This document shows positions 46,130-55,860 of a stretch of DNA of 64,000 nt, in pieces. Under the pieces are notes generated by a model. The model saw only the letters and a list, made by a program, of their open reading frames with translations. It was not told the DNA's origin and ran no database searches. A program made the position numbers and the translations under genes. Within the stretch, counting starts at the first letter, position 1; each line of letters opens with the position of its first letter. This DNA comes from Anodontia alba (taxonomy: Eukaryota; Mollusca; Bivalvia; Lucinida; Lucinidae): assembly GCA_964016985.1 (NCBI GenBank), contig OZ024824.1:49145587-49209586 (forward strand). The letters are read 5' to 3'.

Positions 46130-48266
46130 TACTTCCTTTTCTATCATAATCAATTATTAATATACTCAGAATTTGAATAATAATAATATTCATAAGAATG
46201 TCTGACGCCTGATTACACCCTTATTCTGGGGTTCATGTCTGTTGGTCGGAACATTATGATTCGTCATTCATTTACAGATTTATGATATTGATTTATGGCT
46301 TGGGTACCATGACCACAACTGCTTGGAATTAGATCCATGGTATGTTATAATTAGACCTGGTAATATAAAAAACGATTCTAGCCAGTTCTTTCTAATTGAT
46401 TAGATTTCAGTAATATTGTAAGACCTTAAGCTAAATTAGGAGGCTGGTTCACAGTAAGCTATGTTATCAGCCTTTATTCTTAATTAGAATATTACGTCTG
46501 CCAAACTCTACATGATGATGTTAGTAGTCTTTCCCTTTTCTTATTTTGTCAAGGATACAAAACGTTTCCTAAATCTCATTAAAATGACTGAGGTTGTCAT
46601 TCTTCATCTGCAGAAGTAGACAATCGCTGTCTAGAATCATTGCTAGGACTAAGATACGTTAATACAATAAGCCTAGCAATAGATAAAATTATCAATCATA
46701 TATTTGCTATCATTGATGGATAATCTGGGTATTCAGTAAGGATTAGACCTTTTACCCGAGCCCCCCCCCCCCCCCCTCTGCGCGCATGCAGCTCTATTTT
46801 AATTGTTTCTGTTGTTTTATACATCAAAGAAACTGACACATGGTCATTTAGGCGGGAAGAGTTACCTCACACAGGTAACTGCTTAGGGACCTTCTTCCTT
46901 AAGATGATTGAACTATTGTTTTTTCTGTGGAAGGTGTGAAATACAGAATGAAATAGCACATATCTATAGGTTAAGTATTGCTAGTTAAAATATGTTTTAC
47001 TTTTAAAAACTTCATTTTAACTGAAAACTTAAAAAATCTTCTTGTCAGAAACCACTGGACTGTTTCAATATAACTTAGCGAAAACCACTAGACCGATTTC
47101 AATATAACGGCAGAAATGTTTCCTTGATGATCCTGTACCAAGATTGTTCAAGCAATCGTGATTCGTCAAAAAACATGGCCACCAGGGGGCCTGGCTTATT
47201 TTCCCTATATATTTATATAGAAAACTTTAAAAATCTTCTTGTCAGAAAGCAATAGACGGATTTCAATATAACTTTGCAGAAATGTTTCTTTGGTGACCCT
47301 CTACCAAGAATGTTCAAGCAGTCGTGATTCGTCAAAAAAACATGGCCGCCAGGGGGCAGGGCTTATTTTCCCTGTATATCTATATAGAAAACTTTAAAAA
47401 TCATCTTGTCTGAAAGCACTGGACAGATTTCAATATAACTTGGCAGAAATATGCCTTTGGTGACCTCTACCAAGACTGTTCAAGCTGTCATGATACGTCA
47501 AAAAAACATGGCCCTTAGGGGGCGGAGCTTATTTTCCCTATATATCTATATAGAAAATTTAAAAAATGTTCTCGTCATAAACCAATGGACCAATTTCAAT
47601 ATAACTTGGCATGAATGTTTCTTTGGTGACCCTCTACCAAGATTGTTAAAGCCGTCATAATTCGTCAAAAAACATGGCTGCTAGAGGGTGGGGCTTATTA
47701 TTCCTATATATGTATATAGAAAACTTTAAAAATTTTCTTTTCAGAAACCACTGGACAGAGTTCAATATTACTTGGCAGGAATTTTGCTTTGGTGACTTTC
47801 TACCAAGACTGTTCAAGCCCTTGTGATACATCAAAAAACATGGCCACCAGGGGGCATGGCATATTTTCCCTCTATATCTATATAGAAAGCTTTAAAATTC
47901 TTCTTGTCAGAAACCACTTGACTGATGTCAATATTACTTGGCAGGAATGTTGCTTTGGTGACCTTCTACCAAGATTGTTCAAGCAATAGTGATTCGTCAA
48001 AAAACATGGCTGCTAGGAGGCAGTGCTTATTTTCCCTATATATCTAAATAGAAAACTTTAAAAATTTTCTTGTCAGAAACCACTGAACCGATTTTAATAT
48101 AACTTGGCAGAAATGTTCCTTTGGTGACCCTCTACCAAGTTTGTTCAAGCCGTCATGATTCGTCAAAAAACATGGCCGCTAGAGGCGGGGCTTCTTTTCC
48201 CTATATAGCTATATAAAACACTTTAAAAATCTTTCTGTTAGAAACTACTGGACCAATTTCAATATA

Positions 48267-49930
48267 CACTGCAGCGCCGTTATAACGCGGTCGCTTATAA
48301 CGCGGAAACCGTTATAACGCGGTTGGGCCGTGGCTCCCGTTTTTTTTCCCACGAGTTTGAAAGTGTTGCCCTTTTTCCGCGGAACGCGGCAGTCTAAAAA
48401 TCGCCAGCCATGACCATACACTCGCTGATTTATTCATTCTTTTTTACCAAACTTTTCATCAGTTTATGTCTTTAGGCTATTTCAGATAATGTCCGCGCAC
48501 CATTTAAAAGCCATACTACAGTAACTGGCACAGCCCTCAACCATAATTTTCATGTATTATAAGAGAAATAAGAGAAATAATAAGAGTAACTTACGCAACA
48601 CAAATTAATTACATCATTATCCTAACACAGTCATCAATCAACACTTCACTGTCCTTTTTGCTGTAATGGTAGTCTGATAATTAATCCGTTTTTGCGACGT
48701 GTGAATGCACTGCCACTGTCCATAGCTCCAGATTAGGTGTCTTTTTTTTTTTTTTTTTTTTAATTAAAAACGTCTGTTATTTATCCTTATTTCTCCATGA
48801 AATTGTAGGTTTTAGGTACTCTCTGGAAGTGCCTCGGCGAGGCGCTTCCAATGAGTATCCACAACCTACGTTTACGTGGAGAAATAAGAAATTTAATATG
48901 TGGAGACTCCTCTAGTCTGGAGCTGTGGATAGACCCTCTTATCTGGAGCTATGACAGTGGGCATGTCCAAATAGATCAAAGAAACGGGTCAAGTGTGAAT
49001 ACACTGAGACAGCTTTTAGCTCGAGATAAGACGTCTTTTTTTTTTTAGTTAAAAAGTACTGCTACCCTTGGTTAACTGAAACAGACTGCTGGGAAACGAG
49101 ATGTACTTTCTGAACAAATATGAAACAAAGACTAATCAGTGCTCTTTATAAAAAAAATGTCTGAGATTAGTTTTTTTTATTGTGAAAGAAATCAACAGCA
49201 GCAATAAAAACTGACCAAGCAGGTAAGCCTGTCCCTTTTATCATGTTGCTTAACATCTGACGCAACAGCTGGTATTGATTTTTTTTCTGCACCTGTTGCT
49301 AAACCCTTAGCATGCTGTGTGAATATAATTAGCAGACCACCTTCTGAAATATTTTTATCTTATATCCTCAGGCTGCAAGATTTTGACACTGCATGCAAAC
49401 TTGAGAAAATTTGCATGAAAAAAGTTGTTGTATGGAAAAAAAAAGAAAGAAAGAAAAAGAAAAATATCATCAATTTGTCATCTGCTGAATTTTTCCAGGG
49501 AGCAACAAAGGTTATTTTTTGACACGCAGATCAACTGTGCACATGCTCAAGGCAATTTCCGGTAAATGACACGTTGTTTATTACACAGTTATCCATAATG
49601 CAAGACTGTTGCAGTTGGTTCCCTTGAATGATCATAAAAGAAAACAAAACAATTTAAGCTTAAAAATTTATTATTTACTGGATTAAAAGAATGAAACGGA
49701 AATCAGGCAAGGTACATGCACAAAGTTTCAACAATAAAAAAATAAAAAATAAATAAATAAAAAATGAACATACAATATAACATACATGCAATGTGTAATA
49801 TCTCATAATAACTGGAGGAAACTGAAGTGGTGCAAGTAGATGGGGTTGTCATTTCAGTATAACGCGGACCACGTATAACGCGGTCAGTGTTCATGGCTCC
49901 CGACGACCGCGTTATAACGGCGCTGCAGTG
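48267..49930. mobile_element. TA-flanked TIR element with CACTGCAGCGCCGTTATAAC ends
   Basis: The 1664-bp element has 27-bp perfect inverted termini starting CACTGCAGCGCCGTTATAAC, rich in CGTTATAACGCGG subrepeats. TA flanks lie at 48265-48266 and 49931-49932. Rejoining the flanks gives CAATATAACTTGGCAG, the intact host monomer. TA target choice points to Tc1/mariner/pogo-type mobilisation. The interior has a 20-base T run (48742-48761), a 103-bp palindrome (48786-48888) and a block shared with the hAT-like element at 25492-26731. No transposase is seen. Confidence 0.88.
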
Positions 49931-50140
49931 TAACTTGGCAGAAATATTCCTTTGGTGACCCTCTATCAAGATTCAGTTCAAGCTGTCAAGATGCGTTAAA
50001 AAAACATGGCCGCTATGGGGCAGGGTTATAAAATTAATACAAAAATCTTAGAGCAGTGAACTTGGCTGAAACTTAAATAGTAAATATGCAAATCTGTTTG
50101 CTCAAGTGAGCGATATAGGACTATCATGGTCCTCTTGTTA

Positions 50141-53100
50141 AGCTCACCTGAGCACGAATGGCTCAAAGTGAGCTATTGTGGTTAGTCAATGTCTGTCTTG
50201 CATCGTCCATCGTCCATCTTGTAGCATCAAGAATTGTTGAAAAGCCCACTCGTCCTACACCTCTGGGCCAATTGACTCAAAACTTGGTAGGAAGCATCGG
50301 TGTGACTTGTTGATCAAAAACAGCTAAAATCGTTCCGATGGAAAATCCACGATGGCTGCCATCTTGAAAATCTATTTATCGCTTTTTCTGAACAGAAAGG
50401 CCAGTTGACTTAGAACTTGGTAAGGAGCATTGGGGTGACTGGTAGATCAAAAATAGCTAAAATCATTTCAGTTGGAAATCCAAGATGGCCGCCATGGCCG
50501 TAATCTTGAAAATCTATTTTTCACTTCTTCTCCTGAATAGAAAAGCCGACTTGAAACTTGTATGAAGTATGGGGGTGAGTGGTAGATCTAAAATAGCTAA
50601 AATTGTTTCCTTCGGAAATCCAAGATCTTGAAAATCTATTTTCGCTTCATCCCCTGAACCAAAAGGCCAATTAACTTGAAACTTGGTAGGAAGCATTGGG
50701 CTGACTTGTAGATTAAAAAAAAAGCTAAAATCATTCCGATTGGAAATCCAAAATGGCTGACATGGCAGCTATCTTGAAAATCTATTTTTCGCTTTTTCTC
50801 CTAAACCAGAAGGCCAATTGACTTGAAGCTTGGTAGGAAGTACGGGGATGACTTGTAGATCAAAAATAGCTAAAACATTCTGATTGGAAATCCAAGATGG
50901 CCACCAATGCCGCCATCTTGAAAATCTATTTTTTGCTTCTTCTCCTGAACCGAAAGGCCAGTTGACTTGAATACTTGGTAGGAAGCATCATGGTGATTTG
51001 TAGAATGAAAATAGCTAAAATTGTTCTGATCAGAAATCCAAGATGGCCACTGTGGCCGCCATCTGAAAAACTATTTTTCGCTTTTTCTCCAGTACCAAAG
51101 GCTAATTGACTTGAAACTTGGTAGGAAGTATCAGTGTGACTTGTATATCAAAAATAGCTAAAATTGTTCTGATCGGAAATCAAAGTTTGCTGCCATGGCC
51201 ACTATCTTGGAAATCTATTTTGCCCATCTTCTTCTGAACCGAAAGGCCAACTGACTTGAAACTTGGAAGAAAACATTAGGGTGGCTTGTAGATCAGAACT
51301 AGCTAAAATCATTCTGATCGGAAATACAAGATGGCTGCCATAGTTGCCATCTTGAAAATCTATTTTGAACTTCTTTGCCTGAACAGAAAGGCCAGTTGAC
51401 TCGAAACTTGATAGGAAGTAGTAGGGTGACTTGTAGATCAAAAACAGCTTAAATCATTCTGATCGGAAATCAAAGATGGTCGCTCTAGCAGCCATGTTGA
51501 AAATGTATTTTGAACTTTTTCTCATCCAAGATGGTCGCCCTAGCAGCCATATTGAAAATCTATTTTGAACGTTTTCTCCTGAATCAAAAGGGCGATTGAC
51601 TCAAAATTTCATTGGAAGTATTGAGGTGACTTGTTGCTTAAAAGTAGTTAAAATCGATCTGATTGGAAATCCAAGATGGCTGCCATCTTGAAAATTTATA
51701 TTGAACTTCTTTTGAACAGAAAATTGACTCAATTTTGTATGGAACATCTCTGCCTTGCGGGAACAAAAGTTTATATAATTGGTCCTGGTCACATGACCAA
51801 GAAGGCCACCATGCTCATATATGGTAAAAACCCCTTAAAAATCTTCTTCTCCAGAACCATGTCAGATGACCTTGAAACATGGCACTAAGCAAATGGGACT
51901 TGAGCCCTACAAAGTTTATATAAATGATGACCCTGAGTTGACCTTGACTGATTTTACAACAAGGACAACTTTGTTCATTTAGGCTTTTACATTGGAAAAT
52001 CTTGAAAAATAATGATATAAAATCAAAGTTCAAAGAGATTATTTTGTTACTTACAACAAATGGATACAGTGATATGGCCTTTCTGTTGGCATCATTTTTA
52101 TCGCACCTGCTTTAGCAAAGTGATTTAGGCATGCAAGTTTCCGTCCGTTCGTCCATCCGTTCGTCCATCCGTCAACATTTACCCTGGGTGTCTTGTGAGC
52201 ACAACTCCTCTGAAATTTTGAACTGATCACTTTGAAACTTTGCATGTTTTTTCTTCATGGTATGAGGAAATCCAAGATGGCAGCCATGGCCACCATCTTG
52301 AAAATCTATTTTGTGCTTCTTCTCCTGAACCGTAAGGCCAATTGATTTGACACTTGGTAGGACGTATCAGAGCAACTTGCAGATCAAAAATAGCTAAAAT
52401 CATTCCAATCTGAAGTCCGAGATGGACACTATGGCGGCCATCTTGAAAATCTATTTTGCGCTTCTTCTCCTGAACTGAAAGGCCAATTGACTTAAAACTT
52501 GGTAGGACTTATAGGGGCAACTTGCAGATCAAACATTTGAAATCCAAAATGGCTGCCATGGTGGCCATCTTGAAAATCTGTTTAACTCTTCTTCACCTTA
52601 ACCAGAAGTCCAGCTGACTCAAAACTTGGTAGGAAGTATCAGGGCAACTTGTAGATCAAAAATAGCAAAAATTGTTCCGATTGGAAATCCAAAATGGCCA
52701 CCATCTTGCAAATCTATTTTGCGCATCTCCTCCTAAACCGAAAGGCCAATTGACTCAAAACTTGGTAGAAAGTATCGGGGCAACTTGTAGATAAAAAATA
52801 GCTTAATTCTTTCCTATCGGAAATCCAAGATAGCCGTCATAGAGGCCATCTTGAAAATCTATTTTAGCTCTTCTTCTCCTGAACCAAAAGGCCAATTGAT
52901 TCCAAACTTGGTAGGAAGTGTCGGGGCAACTTGTAGATAAAAAATAGCTTAAATCATTACGATTGGAAATCCAAAATGGCCACCATCTTAAAAATTTATT
53001 TTGCCTTTGTTCTTATGAACCTAAAGGCCAACTGACTTGAAACTTGGTAGGAAATATCAGGGTGACTTGTAGTTCAAAAGAAGCTAAAATAATTTTGATC

Positions 53101-53983
53101 TGAAATCCAAGATGGCGGCCATGGCTGCCATGTTGAAAAAATATACTTGCTCTTCTTCTCCTGAACCAAAAGATCAACTGACTGGAAATTGGTTGGAAGT
53201 AGTGGGGTAATTTGTAGATAAAAAAAATAGTTAAAATCATTCTGATCAGAAATCCAAGATGGGGGCCATGGCCACCATCTTAAAAATCTATTTTGCACTT
53301 CTTCACCTGAACCAAAAGCCCAAATGACTCGAACCTTGGTAGAAAGTATCGTGGCAACTTGTAGATCAAAAGTAGCTAAAATGGTTCAGATCGGAAATCC
53401 AAGATGACTGCCATGTCCGCCATCTTGAAAATCTGTTTTGCTCTTCTTCTCCTAAACCGAAAGGCCAATTCTCAAAACTTGATAGGAATTATTGGGGCAT
53501 CTTGTAGATAAAAAATAGCTAAAATCATTCCTATCGGAAATACAAGATGGCAGTAATGGCTGCCATGTTGAAAAACTATTTTGCACTGAACTGAAAGGTC
53601 AGTTGACTCGAAACTTGGTAGGACGTATAGGGGTGACTTATAGATCAAAATTAGCTAAAATTAGCTAAAATCGTTCGATTGGAAACCAAAGAAGTACTTC
53701 TCCTTACAGGAAAGGCCAACTGACCTGAAACTTGATAGGAAGTATCGGGGTGACTTGTTGATCAGAAACAGCTAAAATACTTCCGATTGAAAATCCAAGA
53801 TGGCCACCACAGTTATCATCTTGAAAATCTATTTCCAACTTCTCCTGAACAGAAAGGCCAATTGACTCAAAACTTTATTGGAAGTATCAAGTTGACTTGT
53901 TCAAATTAAAGCCCAGAGGTAAAAAAAAATGGCCCCACCCAGGGGTCAGGTGAGTGATACAGGGCCATCTTGGCCCTCTTGTT
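50141..53983 (+). mobile_element. Hairpin-headed element with ~145-bp CCAAGATGGCCGCCAT monomers
   Basis: It directly abuts the preceding element. The head AGCTCACCTGAGCACGAATGG is paired with TGAGCTATTGTGG, followed by GCATCGTCCATCGTCCATC. About 20 or more monomers follow with GAACCGAAAGGCCAATTGAC, GAAACTTGGTAGGAAG, GATCAAAAATAGCTAAAATC and GCCGCCATCTTGAAAATC. The tail GGTCAGGTGAGTGATACAGG and TTGGCCCTCTTGTT ends at 53983. It is interrupted at about 51735-52260. Confidence 0.85.
51735..52260 (+). repeat. Foreign segments inside the CCAAGATGGC array
   Basis: The array is broken by a block with GGCCACCATGCTCATATATG (GCCGCCATGCCC family) and then a different hairpin head, CACCTGCTTTAGCAAAGTG, followed by GTCCGTTCGTCCATCCGTTCG. 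The same head type occurs at about 54062. These are probably truncated nested elements. Confidence 0.65.
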
Positions 53984-54054
53984 CCTCTTTGGCTGGCATA
54001 AATATGTAGTTTACACCAACCATACACTAATGAACTGCTTTGTGCTTTCTCTGA

Positions 54055-54560
54055 TTTTCCTCTCACCTGCTTTAGCAGGGCGACTTAGGCGTGCAAGTTT
54101 CCGTTGTCCGTCTGTCCGAGCAAACGAATGGCCATTTATTGGGTAGGTATATCCTGGGTACCTCGTGAGCACAACTCCTCATACAATTTTATATCAATGT
54201 TTTTGAAACTTTGCACATGTTTTCTCCATATTCTGAAGATGTGCATGTGCTTTTCATATAATCCTTGCCTTAATTTTTGTCACTTTCTTCTACTTTTTGA
54301 ACTTTGTCTTTTTCTGACCCCAGATGTATAGACAGTGATTATCTTGTGATTGCAATGTCTCATACAGTTTTAAACCGGTCTTTTTGAAACTTTGCACATG
54401 TTTTCTCCCAGGTCTGCAAAAATGCATGTGGTTTGGATATGATTTTTAAATTTATTTTTGTCACTTTTTCCATTTTAACTTTGTCATTTTCTTACCTCAG
54501 ATTTATGAAAGCGTACAGACTAGGTACCTTTTGAGCCTAACTTCTCATGCAACATATGAG
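54055..54560 (+). repeat. Truncated element with CACCTGCTTTAGCAGG head
   Basis: The head CTCACCTGCTTTAGCAGGGC with GCGTGCAAGTTTCCGTTGTC is followed by two ~200-bp repeats marked by CTTTGCACATGTTTTCTCC (about 54210 and 54390) and TTTTTGTCACTTT. No tail is seen. Confidence 0.65.
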
Positions 54561-54717
54561 CCCCCTTTTAAAAAGGGATCTGCTCTAAAAGAACCTGTGA
54601 GCAAATTCTTTACCTCATAGAGTAGACCATCAAAAGGGAGTAGAAATAGTTTTTGACAGAGTTGCCTCCCCTAATGATGAATTTTTAAATATTTGAATGT
54701 TCTTTTTCTATTGCCAG

Positions 54718-54909
54718 TGTGATCAAGGGATTAAAAATCTGATGGCTGAAGAAGCTGCAGAACTTGGAGGAAGTGACCCAGATTATGCCATGCGCGACCT
54801 TTACAATAATATTGCCAATGGAAACTATCCATCATGGACTTTGAAAATACAGGTCATGACCTTTGAGGAAGCTGAAAAGTTTAGATGGAATCCATTTGAT
54901 CTTACAAAG
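54718..54909 (+). CDS. CAT: Catalase, 192-bp internal exon
   Basis: Sixty-four codons from [16 protein letters not shown] to [12 protein letters not shown] equal human residues 238-301 with no gap, including [27 protein letters not shown] and the family-typical WNPFDLTK. The acceptor is TTCTATTGCCAG and the donor is GTAGCT; both borders are phase 0. Cys replaces the usual Thr at the first position. The proximal exons with the haem-ligand Tyr are not in the remaining 9 kb, so the next intron is more than 9 kb or the window ends first. Confidence 0.97.
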
Positions 54910-55299
54910 GTAGCTATCATATTTATCTTAAATACCAGGACACTTTTTTAAAACTCCTTCAAATTTGAAAAGTCCATTTACTTCTTAATACTGCTGGATG
55001 AGTGGCAAGCAGTATAAACCCCAGATTAGATGCACATTCTGTGGTGTATGAGCTGGGCTACACTGTTAGCTCTGGCTTATATGTCCCATTTGTTCGGGTA
55101 AATATGGTAAATGGAAACATTATAATTGATCTCAAACGTGTATATGGTCTTAGAGCTCTCAGAAAAATTATTTCCCCATCTACATATGCATGTTTTTTGT
55201 TCAGTGTGCTTTGTCATTTTCAGTGCTGAGTTCATCAGAACCCTTTTCTGTTTGGTTCATCAGAACCCATTTCTGTTTGCCAGATGTTTCTTTATACCA
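54910..55299. other. Intronic stretch, short GTTCATCAGAACCC duplication
   Basis: A GTTCATCAGAACCC(A/T)TTTCTGTTTG unit is repeated at about 55230 and 55256. Nothing else is recognised. Confidence 0.45.
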
Positions 55300-55586
55300 C
55301 CTGCAAAACAAAGTTTTTATACCCACCCACCCCCACTCAAAACGAAGTTTTGTTATACCCGCCGCCCCTTCATCTTCTCTTACAGCTTTTGTTGGATCTT
55401 TTCAAAGCTTTACACATACATTACAGCCATATTGAAGATGTGCATGTGAAACTTCGGTGTGGAAAAAATATTTCTTCACAAAATGACAGCATTTTTAACA
55501 TAGTCATTTTATTACATACATGCTCATTTATAACATCTGCACATATTGTTTCATTATACCCCCTGCAAGACAAAGTTTTTATAATC

Positions 55587-55617
<31 letters not shown>

Positions 55618-55860
55618 ACACACCCACCCCCACTCAAAATGAAGTTTTGTTATACCCGCCGCCCCTTCATCTTCTCTTACAGCTTTTGTTGGATCTTTTC
55701 AAAGCTTTACACATACATTACAGCCATATTGAAGATGTGCATGTGAAACTTCGGTGCGGAAAAAATATTTCTTCACAAAATGACAACATTTTTAACTTAG
55801 TCATTTTATAACATACATGCTCATTTTATAACAACTGCACATACTTATTGTTTCATTATA
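55300..55860 (+). repeat. Recent tandem duplication, ~297-bp unit
   Basis: Two nearly identical units (CAAAGTTTTTATA, TATACCCGCCGCCCCTTC, GCTTTTGTTGGATCTTTTC, TGTGCATGTGAAACTTCGG) lie about 297 bp apart. The second unit is preceded by an 18-base C run and a CA microsatellite (55586-55622). The open frame through both units is an accident of the duplication. Confidence 0.8.

Larger units (their letters stand above)
41633..47014 (-). mobile_element. 5.4-kb AT-rich long-TIR insertion without ORFs, copy 2
   Basis: It is bounded by TTTTAACTG (41624-41632 and 47015-47023), either a 9-bp target duplication or part of the ends. The left terminal region (ATACATTAACCTATAGATAA, TCCAGAAGGTCCCTTAGG, CTTTCCCGCCTAAATGA) is mirrored at the right (TTTAGGCGGGAAGAG..., CTATAGGTTAAGTATT), forming imperfect inverted repeats of about 200 bp. 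The interior is strongly AT-rich. About 45470-46745 is collinear with the reverse complement of 30690-31735. It contains a minisatellite (42285-42605) and a truncated SINE (45955-46129). No transposase is seen; the stretch 41840-42230 has overlapping open frames with no family resemblance. Confidence 0.7.
41376..50139 (+). mobile_element. Hairpin-headed element with ~166-bp monomers, split by two large insertions
   Basis: The head AGCTCACCTGTCACATAGTG with its stem partner begins at 41376, then GTCCGTCTTGCG and GTGCGTCCGTCCGTCC. The early segment GGTCACAGGAGCTAAAAATAG matches about 7024-7046. A 5.4-kb insertion interrupts it there, and the monomers resume at about 47024. Another insertion lies at 48267-49930. 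The tail CTCAAGTGAGCGATATAGG and CATGGTCCTCTTGTT ends at 50139. Net of insertions it is about 1.7 kb. Confidence 0.83.

Noticed and set aside
6390..53983. Autonomous helitron
   Set aside because: No Rep or helicase sequence was seen anywhere; only end structure and T-T insertion suggest a helitron-like origin.
55284..55811. 175-codon frame across the 297-bp duplication
   Set aside because: It is made of two tandem units and a proline/threonine/histidine-rich simple repeat; an artefact of duplication.
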